Source: Corynebacterium mucifaciens (GTDB taxonomy: Bacteria; Actinomycetota; Actinomycetes; Mycobacteriales; Mycobacteriaceae). Taken from it: DNA of 64,000 bases. The DNA lies in the NCBI RefSeq assembly GCF_012396315.1, contig NZ_JAAXPF010000001.1, forward strand, positions 186,001-250,000. The letters run 5' to 3'. Positions 33,938 to 41,751 of this stretch are shown piece by piece; the stretch's first letter is position 1; the number at the start of each line of letters is the position of its first letter. The notes beneath the pieces are model-generated. The model was not told where the DNA came from. It made no database searches and saw only the letters and a program-made list of their open reading frames with translations. Position numbers and translations under genes: made by a program.

Positions 33938-35371
33938 TTACGGGAGCAATGCCTGGATCTGTGGCGGCAGCATGTCGCGGAACAGGGGCAGCGCCGCGAG
34001 CCCGACGGCACCGAGGACCGCCAGCGCGCTGACCACGAACGCCAGCGCGCTGGCAAGGCCGCCCGCCGCGCCCCCTGCCGCACCTCCTGCCGTGTTGGTC
34101 TCGCTCGCGGCGTCTTCTGCCGCAAGCCTCTGGGCGGTCTCCGGGTCCAGCACCGTGACCTCGATGTCCTGGCGGACCTGATCCACGTCGATGTCGTACA
34201 GCTCATCCAGGCCTTTCACGTTGAACTGCGTAGACATATAACGGCTGTTGTCGCCGGTATTCCACTGGGAGATGACGACGTCCATGTTGTCCAGGTGCGA
34301 GCCGGGCACGATGTAACCGCCGTATGGCTGGGACCAGTTCATCGGGGTCTGCGGGTCCGCCCACGGCCCGTTCTTCGCGATTGTGGCGACAGAAACCTGC
34401 TCCCAATCGGTCTCCAGTTTGTCGGAGATCCGCACCTCCACCGCCTCGGTGGCCAGGTTAAACATCACCAGCACCCAGTGGCCGTCAATGTAGCGCAAGT
34501 TGAGCTCGCCGGCCTTGACCTTCTCAGCCAGGATCGGCTCGGCGTCGGTGCCCCAGCCCTGCGAGCTGTAGCTCTCCCAGTTGCCTGGCGTGGCAATGTG
34601 TTCAGGTTTGAAGCGGAACATGTACACGGGCGAGTCGCGCCCGAACTTGGTGGACACGGCATAGACGTAGCCGTCCGGGCCCTTGTCCCAGCTGAGCAGC
34701 TGCGTCATCCCGTTGTGGTCGTTGCCCGGAATGCGACCGATTGCCTTCCACGTCTTGCCCTGGTCGTAGGACCGCCACACCTGGGCTGAGGTCACGGTGC
34801 CGAATGGTTCGTGCCACGTGCCGTGCATGTAGAGCACCCCGTCGATATTGATCACGTCGGAGGGGATTAGTGTTTTGCTATTCACCCGGTCGTAGGACAT
34901 CATGCTGTTGACCTGCGAGGTGCCATCGATCGGCCGGTCCACGGTGAGAAAGCCGTCGTCGCTCATCGAAGCCACCACGCCGACCGGGCTCATCCATCCG
35001 TCGCCGAAGTCGCCGCGGAACGAGTCCCCGAAGATCATCGCGAACTCGCCGTCGTTGTTGATCGGCGCCATGGCGCCGAGGTCGCCCGAGCGGAAGCCGG
35101 TGTGCGCGGAGTACGGACCGAGGACATCGTCCATGATCTGGACGGTGACGCCGTTTGACAGCCGCACTGGGTCGGACGCGTGCTTTGACGGCGGTTCCTC
35201 TGGCACCCAGGGTGTTGCCGCGGCCTTTGTCGCTGGCGTACCCACAGACGACAGGGGCCAGGGGCTCGGATCCGTTTGCGCGTGCGCCGCAGGAACAGAG
35301 GCCGCGGTAAGCATAAGTGCGCCGGCGATGCCAGCGCCAACGGGCGAAGATGGAATGGATGGGGTGCGCAT
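33938..35371 (-). CDS. Secreted DUF4185 protein
   Basis: A 477-residue exported protein: signal peptide ending AHA (about residues 1-31), then a DUF4185 beta-propeller-like body with FAMIFGDSFRGDFGDGWMSP, VLYMHGTWHEPFGTVTSAQV, YVYAVSTKFGRDSPVYMFRF and PYGGYIVPGSHLDNMDVVIS. It ends with a Gly/Ala-rich linker and a hydrophobic C-terminal segment (about 440-465), so it may be retained in the membrane. DUF4185 proteins are thought to bind or cleave cell-wall glycans; that is not shown here. ATG 35371 is chosen because the signal peptide follows directly. Confidence 0.82.
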   Translation of the reverse strand: MRTPSIPSSPVGAGIAGALMLTAASVPAAHAQTDPSPWPLSSVGTPATKAAATPWVPEEPPSKHASDPVRLSNGVTVQIMDDVLGPYSAHTGFRSGDLGAMAPINNDGEFAMIFGDSFRGDFGDGWMSPVGVVASMSDDGFLTVDRPIDGTSQVNSMMSYDRVNSKTLIPSDVINIDGVLYMHGTWHEPFGTVTSAQVWRSYDQGKTWKAIGRIPGNDHNGMTQLLSWDKGPDGYVYAVSTKFGRDSPVYMFRFKPEHIATPGNWESYSSQGWGTDAEPILAEKVKAGELNLRYIDGHWVLVMFNLATEAVEVRISDKLETDWEQVSVATIAKNGPWADPQTPMNWSQPYGGYIVPGSHLDNMDVVISQWNTGDNSRYMSTQFNVKGLDELYDIDVDQVRQDIEVTVLDPETAQRLAAEDAASETNTAGGAAGGAAGGLASALAFVVSALAVLGAVGLAALPLFRDMLPPQIQALLP

Positions 35372-35462
35372 GGCGGTCGCCTTCGAGGTCAGTAGTGGTG
35401 CGGCAGGTGCAAGCCAGCGAGCACTGTAGCACCTGCCACATGGCGTGACCGGCAATAGGAAA

Positions 35463-35492
35463 GGCCCGGGAACGGGGCATCGTTCCCGGGCC
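35463..35492 (-). terminator. Strong hairpin terminator of the cupin gene
   Basis: Perfect 12-bp stem GGCCCGGGAACG / CGTTCCCGGGCC with a six-base loop, 18 bases beyond the cupin stop at 35511. On the minus strand it is followed by TTTCC, a short U-rich tail. Confidence 0.75.
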
Positions 35493-35510
35493 GAAAGCGA
35501 ATCGCAGGTG

Positions 35511-35930
35511 TTACACGCCGTCAGTCTCGTGCGGGTCGTTGTCCGCGTCAGCCTTCGTTTCGTGGCGGGTGCCCGGCTCGTGCTCCGGCGGGGCGTAGAT
35601 GGAATACAGCTTCGCTGGCGCGTCGGACTCGTTGACAAAGTTGTGCCACTTGCCGGCCGGCACGAACGCCGCCCAGTCCGCGGTGATGACCTCGTCGACG
35701 TCCAGCTCGTCCTCGGACGGGCCGATCTTCGCGCGCAGCTCGCCTTCTTCCAGGCGGAGGAACTGGTCGTGGTCGTCGTGGATTTCGGCGCCGATCTCGC
35801 CGCCGGCCGGAATAGTCATCACGGTCAGCTGCAGGTTCTTGCCGGTCCACAGCGTGTCGCGGAACGCCTCGTTGTCGAGCGTCGCGCGCTCAATGTCCAC
35901 TACGTACGGGTTCGGTCCGTTGTCAGCCAT
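35511..35930 (-). CDS. Cupin-domain protein
   Basis: A 139-residue single-domain cupin. Motif 1: GAEIHDDHDQFLRLEEGELR (metal-binding His and Glu); motif 2: FVPAGKWHNFVNESDAPAKL. The C-terminal 25 residues are acidic and probably disordered. Function unknown; many such cupins bind a metal and act as isomerases or sensors. It is followed by a strong terminator. Confidence 0.85.
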   Translation of the reverse strand: MADNGPNPYVVDIERATLDNEAFRDTLWTGKNLQLTVMTIPAGGEIGAEIHDDHDQFLRLEEGELRAKIGPSEDELDVDEVITADWAAFVPAGKWHNFVNESDAPAKLYSIYAPPEHEPGTRHETKADADNDPHETDGV

Positions 35931-35983
35931 AACGCCTCCTCGGTCGATGGGGTTGGTCCACCACCGAGCCTAGGGGCTTTTGC

Positions 35984-37030
35984 TTATCGACGGTGGCGTC
36001 CGCCCCGCTTCCGCCCCCGATGCTTCCGCCTGAGCTGCACCTTTTCAACCTCGGTGAGGTAACCCCCGTCGGCGTGCTGCGCCGCCACCGGCGTCAGTGC
36101 GGGCCGCTGCAGCGGTTCCGCCAGCTCGTCGACACGGCCGAACATCTCGGTCGGCGCACCCAGCGCCTCCGGGCGCCCGTTGCCGTGCAGCGACACGTAG
36201 CGGGCGGTGTGCCGCGGCTTGACCTCGTCGTCCGGGTCGGTGGCAAAGTCGCGCTCGACCGTCACACCCCAGTCCCCGCTGGGGAACTCGATGAGCTGCC
36301 ACGGCTCCGAGCGGCGCGCGGGCGCCACGGCTAACGCGGGGACTCGTTCGGTGCCCTCGTCCGGGCCGGCAGCGTCCAAGGCGGCCATGCCGTTCAAAAT
36401 GACTGCGCGGGCCCACAGACCACCCGGTGCGATCCCGTCGAACCAGGAGCGGGCTGCAACAGCGTCGTCCCCGGCTATCGCGCCCAGGACGCGCCCGCCG
36501 AGGGTGGCCAGCGTAGCGCCGTCGAGAGGCACGAGCCCCACAAACCACTGGCCGGGGGAGCATGCCTCGAGCTCGGCGGCGCTGAACTCGCCCACTGAGG
36601 TGTCCAGGACCAGCATGTCCCCGGGGCGCAGCACGGCAGCCGCTTCGGGGGCGTTGTTGCGGGGAACGGCGAGCTGCGGCTCGGGCAAGACCACGCGGAC
36701 GTCGAAGCGCTCGGCTTCGCGGTCCAGTTGCACCGCCGCTACGGTGGTCGGCTGCAGAAACGAGGAGTGGACGCGCTCAACGTCGGGGAAGTGGGAGCGC
36801 CACTCGGGTGCGATCTCACCGAGCACCGGGCCAGGCAGGTCGCCGGTGCCGCCGCGGCGCACGCGCCACGAGCGGTTCAGGGGGTTGGCCTCCAGCACCA
36901 CGTCGACGTAGATGGTGCCCCGCAGCCCGGCGAGATCCGCGAAAAGGGCGGCCTGCGAGACGTGGTCCACGGGGACTTCCACGCCGGCGCCCCACGTGGA
37001 CGGAGCGAGGGGATACTGCTTGGCTGCCAT
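35984..37030 (-). CDS. Hypothetical protein, possibly Corynebacterium-specific
   Basis: A 348-residue soluble protein with no recognisable catalytic motif. It begins MAAKQYPLAPSTWGAGVEVP and has long beta-type segments (FDVRVVLPEPQLAVPRNN, AVLRPGDMLVLDTSVGEF, VSLHGNGRPEALGAPTEMF) and a very basic C-terminus (KVQLRRKHRGRKRGGRHRR). The basic tail could bind nucleic acid or the membrane. Codon use is normal for the region and the frame is intact. I do not recognise it. Confidence 0.65.
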   Translation of the reverse strand: MAAKQYPLAPSTWGAGVEVPVDHVSQAALFADLAGLRGTIYVDVVLEANPLNRSWRVRRGGTGDLPGPVLGEIAPEWRSHFPDVERVHSSFLQPTTVAAVQLDREAERFDVRVVLPEPQLAVPRNNAPEAAAVLRPGDMLVLDTSVGEFSAAELEACSPGQWFVGLVPLDGATLATLGGRVLGAIAGDDAVAARSWFDGIAPGGLWARAVILNGMAALDAAGPDEGTERVPALAVAPARRSEPWQLIEFPSGDWGVTVERDFATDPDDEVKPRHTARYVSLHGNGRPEALGAPTEMFGRVDELAEPLQRPALTPVAAQHADGGYLTEVEKVQLRRKHRGRKRGGRHRR

Positions 37031-37051
37031 AGGGCGAATTGTAAGCAGCTG

Positions 37052-37960
37052 CTAACGCAGCTTCTTCACCAGCTGCACTACGCCGAGGACGATGAAGCCC
37101 ACGATCAACCCCACAATCATGGAGATTCCCGTCTCCACCATCCAGCCGAGCGCGCCGCCACCGACGGCCTCCTGGCCCTTGGCAATGATTTCGTGCGGCC
37201 AGTGCCAGCCCACAACCTCGTCCAGTCCCCTCACGATGAGGTGGCCGCCGACCCACAGCATGGCGATGGTGCCGATGACGCCGATGGCGCTGAGCACGTA
37301 GGGCATCGCTTTCACCAAGCCCCTGCCCAGCTTGGGCGCGTTGCCGCGCTCAATCATGCCGCGGCCGATGTCGTCGATCTTCACCAGCAGCGCCACGGCG
37401 CCGTACACCGCGACGGTGAGGAAGATGCCCACCGCGATCAGCACCGCGGCCTCCATCCAGACGGGCTGATCTTTGACCTCGTCGAGCGCGATGATCATGA
37501 TTTCCGCAGACAGGATCAGGTCGGTGCGGATCGCGCTGTTGACCAGGTTGTCCTCGTCCTGCTCGGACTTGTTCGCGGCCTGTTCCGCTTGCTCGTCGCT
37601 ATCCGAGGACAGCTTGTGCACGATCTTCTCCGCGCCCTCAAAGACGAGGTAGGTGCCGCCCAGCATGAGGATGGGGGTCAGCGCCCACGGCGCAAACGCG
37701 TTAAGCAGCAGCGCGATGGGGAGGATGAAGACGAGCTTGTTACGCAGCGACCCTTTGGTGATGCGCCAGATCATCGGCAGTTCGCGCGACGGGGTGACGC
37801 CTGAGACGTATTGCGGGGTCACCGCGGCGTCGTCAATGACCACGCCGGCGGCCTTCGAAGAAGTTTTTGCGGTCATGCCGGCGATGTCGTCAACGCTCGC
37901 GGCGGCTTGGCGGGCGATGAGGGCGACGTCGTCGAGTAGCGCGAGTAGGCCACCGGCCAT
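37052..37960 (-). CDS. DUF808 membrane protein (YedI-like)
   Basis: A 302-residue membrane protein: MAGGLLALLDDVALIARQAAASVDDIAG is the DUF808 opening, with TPQYVSGVTPSRELPMIWRI, the GGTYLVFEGAEKI segment and hydrophobic segments at about 80-120, 165-180, 190-215, 230-260 and 265-300. Function unknown. It stands alone between the hypothetical gene and the DUF2218 gene, which is divergent. Confidence 0.88.
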   Translation of the reverse strand: MAGGLLALLDDVALIARQAAASVDDIAGMTAKTSSKAAGVVIDDAAVTPQYVSGVTPSRELPMIWRITKGSLRNKLVFILPIALLLNAFAPWALTPILMLGGTYLVFEGAEKIVHKLSSDSDEQAEQAANKSEQDEDNLVNSAIRTDLILSAEIMIIALDEVKDQPVWMEAAVLIAVGIFLTVAVYGAVALLVKIDDIGRGMIERGNAPKLGRGLVKAMPYVLSAIGVIGTIAMLWVGGHLIVRGLDEVVGWHWPHEIIAKGQEAVGGGALGWMVETGISMIVGLIVGFIVLGVVQLVKKLR

Positions 37961-38039
37961 GGGTTCTCCTCGTGGGTTTGATACAAGAGTAACTCAGTCA
38001 GTATACGGAACTTGCCGGATGCGTCTTGCCCGCGCCGAT

Positions 38040-38058
38040 TGAGGTGTGCCTAACTTTT
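38040..38058. promoter_or_regulatory. Possible DtxR-like box upstream of the DUF2218 gene
   Basis: TGAGGTGTGCCTAACTTTT matches the DtxR palindrome at 13 of 19 positions, with an exact GCCTAAC half site. It lies 16 bases before the ATG at 38074. Weaker than the siderophore-operon boxes; it could be a chance match. Confidence 0.35.
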
Positions 38059-38073
38059 GCTAGGGTCCATCGC

Positions 38074-38430
38074 ATGCAGACATCTCAGGCCAACGTGACA
38101 ACGACCCGCCCTGAGCGATACGGCAAGCAGCTCGCCTCCCACTTCAGCAGGAAGGTTGAGGCAGAATGGAACGATGCCGACCGCGAGGGGGCCATCAACT
38201 TCCAGGCGCACGACGGGATCGAGGGCGCCCGGTGCACCCTCTCTGCCGGAGAGGGCGTGCTGCACATGCGTATCGACGGCACCAGCGACGCGGTCGAGCG
38301 ATTTGAGCGTGTCGTCGGTTCGCACCTCGTGCGCTTCGGTGCCCGAGACGGGCTTGTGGTGCAGTGGCAGCGCGACAACGGACCGGGGCAATCCTTCACA
38401 GCCTCCGAGCCGGACACGCCCAGCCGATGA
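38074..38430 (+). CDS. DUF2218 protein
   Basis: A 118-residue protein: RPERYGKQLASHFSRKVEAEW then GEGVLHMRIDGTSDAVERFE and VVGSHLVRFGARDGLVVQWQRD, a complete DUF2218 domain. The family is often found beside siderophore genes, but its role is unknown. The ATG at 38074 is preferred to the in-frame GTG/ATG starts further left, which lack conserved residues. A weak DtxR-like box lies just upstream. Confidence 0.85.
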   Translation: MQTSQANVTTTRPERYGKQLASHFSRKVEAEWNDADREGAINFQAHDGIEGARCTLSAGEGVLHMRIDGTSDAVERFERVVGSHLVRFGARDGLVVQWQRDNGPGQSFTASEPDTPSR

Positions 38431-38456
38431 TGTAGCATCTTCCGTGCACAACTGAA

Positions 38457-38553
38457 CCACCCGCGGGTGCTGCCACAGAACACAGAGTGGTGGCTGAGAT
38501 GCCGGAACGTTTCGGCGAACCGTTGAACCTGATCCGGGTAATGCCGGCGATAG
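38457..38553 (+). ncRNA. TPP riboswitch (THI element)
   Basis: A complete thiamine-pyrophosphate aptamer by eye: CCCGCGGGTGC (P1/P2 side), GCTGAGATGCCGG (the conserved CTGAGA), CGGCGAACCGTTGAACCTGA and ATCCGGGTAATGCCGG (the conserved ACCTGATCYGGGTAAT). It ends at the ribosome binding site of the next gene (AGGAAGGA at 38552-38559), which suggests control of translation initiation: TPP binding would hide the site. Confidence 0.95.
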
Positions 38554-38567
38554 GAAGGAATGAGCAC

Positions 38568-39182
38568 ATGACTGTGCCCGCAAACACCGCGCCGAAGAAC
38601 AACTCTTGGCGCGTGATCGATATCGTCACCGCGGCCGTCCTCGGCGTGGCCTGCGGCCTGCTGTTCTGGGTATGGAACAGCATCGGTTACGCCGGCTTCA
38701 AAGCGCTGGATACCCTGACGCCTGGCCTGGGCGGTCTGGCTGTGGGCATTTGGCTCATTGGTGGCGTGTTGGGCGGGTTGATCATCCGCAAACCGGGTGC
38801 CGCCATCTTCGTCGAGGTTGTCGCCGCGTCCGTGTCGGCGCTCATTGGCAGTCAGTGGGGCATTGAGACCCTCTATTCCGGCCTGGCGCAGGGGCTCGGC
38901 GCGGAGCTCGTCTTTCTCATCTTCGCGTACCGACGGTTCAACCTGCCGGTGGCCGCGCTTGCCGGTATAGGCGCCGGCATCGGTGCGTTCATCCTGGAGC
39001 TGTTCACCTCCGCGAACCTGGCCATGAGCCTGCAGTTCAACCTGATTTACCTCACCTGCCTGATCATCTCCGGCGCGATTCTCGCCGGGGTGGTGGGGTA
39101 TTACCTGGTCAAAGCGCTCGCCCAGACCGGCGCGCTGGACCGCTTCGGCGCGGGCCGCGAGCGCTTCAGCTCAACTGCGTAG
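38568..39182 (+). CDS. ykoE: YkoE, substrate-binding subunit of a thiamine-precursor ECF transporter
   Basis: A 204-residue membrane protein with about six hydrophobic segments, starting VIDIVTAAVLGVACGLLFWV, containing IGSQWGIETLYSGLAQGLGA and ending with a cytoplasmic Arg-rich tail. The pattern and the adjacent ykoD/ykoC genes and TPP riboswitch identify it as YkoE, thought to carry hydroxymethylpyrimidine or a thiamine precursor. ATG 38568 follows AGGAAGGA with the riboswitch directly upstream. Its stop is directly abutted by the ykoD start. Confidence 0.92.
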   Translation: MTVPANTAPKNNSWRVIDIVTAAVLGVACGLLFWVWNSIGYAGFKALDTLTPGLGGLAVGIWLIGGVLGGLIIRKPGAAIFVEVVAASVSALIGSQWGIETLYSGLAQGLGAELVFLIFAYRRFNLPVAALAGIGAGIGAFILELFTSANLAMSLQFNLIYLTCLIISGAILAGVVGYYLVKALAQTGALDRFGAGRERFSSTA

Positions 39183-40526
39183 ATGGCCCTGGCTATCCGC
39201 GCGAGGGATCTCGCGTACCAGCACGCGACACGCCCCCAGCCCGCGTTCCAGCACGTTGACCTCGACGTCGAGCGCGGCGAGCGGGTCCTCATCACAGGCG
39301 AATCGGGCTCCGGCAAGTCCACACTGCTCGCGGTGATTGCGCAGCTTGTCGACGACTCGGAGGACGGCAGCCGCTCCGGATCACTCGACGTCGACGGCAC
39401 AGTGGGCATGGTCCTGCAGGACCCGGAGGCGCAAACCATCCTGTCCCGGGTGGGCGACGACGTCGCGTTCGGCGCTGAAAATCTCGGCGTTCCGTCCGAG
39501 GAGATTTGGCCCCGCGTGGAACGCGCTTTGGACGCGGTGGGGCTGGACGTGCCCTTGGACCAGCGGACAGCACACCTTTCCGGCGGGCAGAAGCAGCGTC
39601 TGGCGCTGGCCGGCGTCATTGCCATGGGGGCGGACATTCTCATCCTGGACGAGCCCACCGCCAACCTGGACCCGCGCGGCCGCGACGAGGTGATCGCGGC
39701 TGTCGACCGCGTGTGTACTAGCACGGGTGCCACCCTGATCGTGGTGGAGCACCGCCCGAAGCACTGGGCGGACGTGGTGGACACCTACTACCGCCTAGAC
39801 TCCGCGGGCCTCGTGCGCATCACCGCCGAGGAATTGCCGGACCCTCCTGCGCTGCCGCCGGCGAAGGAGGCGCCCGCGGGCACACCCGCGGCTGTGGCCA
39901 CGCACAACCTGCTCACCCGCTTCGGCCCGCCGCGGACGGTGCGCGCCCCGGAGGGATGCTCGACGGTCATCACCGGCGAGAACGGCTCCGGAAAAACCAC
40001 ACTCGTGCAGGTGCTCGCGGGCCTCACCCCGCCCGAACAAGGCCGCGTGGAGTACTCGGAGACCATCCGGCAAGGGCTGACAACGCCATCTATCGAGTGG
40101 TCTTCGGCCCACCTGGCCAGCCGCATCGGCTACGTCTTCCAGGAACCGGAGCACCAGTTCGTCACCCCCACGGTGCGCCAGGAGATGGCGCTGTCCGGCG
40201 CGCCGCAGGAACGCATCGACGACCTTCTGCGCCGCCTGCGACTCGCCCACCTGGTGGACGCGAACCCCTTCACGCTGTCGGGCGGGGAGAAACGGCGGCT
40301 TTCCGTGGCCACAGCGCTGGTGAACGCGCCGCAGCTGCTCATCCTGGACGAGCCCACCTTTGGCCAAGACGACCGCACGTTCGTCGAGCTGGTGGGCCTC
40401 ATCCGCGAGCTGACCCAGCAGGGCGTGACCGTCATTTCGATCACCCACGACGAAGCGTTCATCGCCTCGCTCGGCGACCATGTCGAGCACGTCGTTGCCC
40501 GCGTAGACGCCGAGGGCGGTGACTGA
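39183..40526 (+). CDS. ykoD: YkoD, dual ATP-binding subunit of a thiamine-precursor ECF transporter
   Basis: A 447-residue fusion of two ABC ATPase domains. The first has GESGSGKSTLL (about 39), signature LSGGQKQRLALAG and LDEPTANLD; the second has GENGSGKTTLV (about 266), signature LSGGEKRRLSVAT and LDEPTFGQDD. The two nucleotide-binding domains drive uptake through YkoC/YkoE. It starts one base after the ykoE stop and overlaps ykoC by one base (TGATG). Confidence 0.93.
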   Translation: MALAIRARDLAYQHATRPQPAFQHVDLDVERGERVLITGESGSGKSTLLAVIAQLVDDSEDGSRSGSLDVDGTVGMVLQDPEAQTILSRVGDDVAFGAENLGVPSEEIWPRVERALDAVGLDVPLDQRTAHLSGGQKQRLALAGVIAMGADILILDEPTANLDPRGRDEVIAAVDRVCTSTGATLIVVEHRPKHWADVVDTYYRLDSAGLVRITAEELPDPPALPPAKEAPAGTPAAVATHNLLTRFGPPRTVRAPEGCSTVITGENGSGKTTLVQVLAGLTPPEQGRVEYSETIRQGLTTPSIEWSSAHLASRIGYVFQEPEHQFVTPTVRQEMALSGAPQERIDDLLRRLRLAHLVDANPFTLSGGEKRRLSVATALVNAPQLLILDEPTFGQDDRTFVELVGLIRELTQQGVTVISITHDEAFIASLGDHVEHVVARVDAEGGD

Positions 40527-41287
40527 TGAACGTCTTGCGCGACATTAACCCCGTCACCCGCATCCTGGGCTTGGCGCTTTTGACCACGCCATTGATGTTC
40601 ACCATCGACTGGGTCTCCGCGACCTTTGTCCTCGCCTTCACGCTGGTCATGGTTCCGTTGTGCGGGATGGGCTACGGGCGTTTCTTCAAGCGCGCGCTGC
40701 CAATCCTCATCGTCGCGCCCCTGGCGGGCATCCCGATGGCGCTCTACGGCCAGGCGGGTGGGGACACCTATTTCCAGTGGGGGCTGGTGCAGGTCACAGA
40801 GCTCTCGGTTTCCCTCGCCTGGGCGGTGATTCTGCGGGTGCTTGCCATCGCCCTGCCCGTGGTGGTGCTGTCCGCGGACGTCGACCCGACCGACCTCGGC
40901 GACGGCCTCGCCCAGGTCCTGCACCTGCCCGAGCGCTTCGTCATCGGCACCGTCGCGGCACTGCGCATGCTGACGCTGCTGCGCGACGACCTCGACGCCA
41001 TGCGCCGCTCCCGCCGCGCCCGCGGCATCGCCGACCAGGGCAAGATCAGATACTGGTTCTCACTGTCGTTCGGCTTGCTGGTGATGTCGCTGCGCCGCGC
41101 CGGCAAGCTGGCCACCGCCATGGAGGCCCGCGGTTTCGGCGGCCCGCACAAGCGCACATGGGCGCGCACGTCGAGGCTCCACGCCCGCGATTGGGTCGTG
41201 ATGGCCGTGTGCGTCCTCGTCGCCCTCGCCGCTCTCGCCCTCGCGTGGGCGACCGGTCACCTCCGCCCGGTGTGGGCGGTGCGATGA
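40526..41287 (+). CDS. ykoC: YkoC, transmembrane coupling (T) subunit of the ECF transporter
   Basis: A 253-residue membrane protein (CbiQ-type): about five hydrophobic segments, then a cytoplasmic coupling region with MRRSRRARGIADQG and MEARGFGGPHKRTWAR, the paired AxA/ARG helices that contact the ATPases. Overlaps ykoD by one base and the small kinase gene by four (ATGA), so all are one transcript under the TPP riboswitch. Confidence 0.92.
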   Translation: MNVLRDINPVTRILGLALLTTPLMFTIDWVSATFVLAFTLVMVPLCGMGYGRFFKRALPILIVAPLAGIPMALYGQAGGDTYFQWGLVQVTELSVSLAWAVILRVLAIALPVVVLSADVDPTDLGDGLAQVLHLPERFVIGTVAALRMLTLLRDDLDAMRRSRRARGIADQGKIRYWFSLSFGLLVMSLRRAGKLATAMEARGFGGPHKRTWARTSRLHARDWVVMAVCVLVALAALALAWATGHLRPVWAVR

Positions 41288-41751
41288 CATACACACTGCT
41301 TATCGACGGTCCTTCGGGCGCCGGCAAAACCACCCTGGCCAACCAGATCGGCATGGCGCTCCGCATCCAGGTGGTGCATTTAGACGACTTCTACCCGGGC
41401 TGGGGCGGACTGGAAGACGGCGCGCGCATGGTCGCCGAGAACGTGCTCGACCCGGTGAACCCCGGGTACTGGCGCTGGGATTGGGAACGGCATGCGCGCT
41501 CCGAGTGGGTGCCGCTCGTGCCCGGCGCTGACCTCGTGGTTGAGGGCGTTGGGGCGATCACGGAGGCGTCGATAAGCGCGGCGAGAGCGCGCGGGGACGT
41601 GGATACGGTGCGGGTCACCGCGGCTGCGGAGACGCGCAAAGCCCGGGCCTTGGAACGGGACCCGGGCTACGCGCCGTGGTGGGACATGTGGGCGGAGCAA
41701 GAGCGGTTGCTGCCCACCATGCCGGTGGACGTGGTGGTTAGGAGGGTGTGA
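41284..41751 (+). CDS. Small P-loop nucleotide kinase-like protein
   Basis: A 155-residue protein with Walker A GPSGAGKTTL (residues 9-18), HLDDFYPGWGGLEDG (catalytic Asp region), ERHARSEWVPL and ARALERDPGYAPWWDMW, as in the uridine/shikimate-kinase-like P-loop family. The substrate is unknown; its place at the end of the thiamine-precursor operon might mean a role with a related precursor, but that is inference. ATGA overlap with ykoC. It is convergent with the oligopeptide ATPase gene and overlaps it by 14 bases. Confidence 0.75.
   Translation: MTYTLLIDGPSGAGKTTLANQIGMALRIQVVHLDDFYPGWGGLEDGARMVAENVLDPVNPGYWRWDWERHARSEWVPLVPGADLVVEGVGAITEASISAARARGDVDTVRVTAAAETRKARALERDPGYAPWWDMWAEQERLLPTMPVDVVVRRV

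Noticed and set aside
40660..41283. Long frame upstream of the small kinase gene
   Set aside because: It lies inside ykoC in another frame; only the part from ATG 41284 matches a P-loop kinase.
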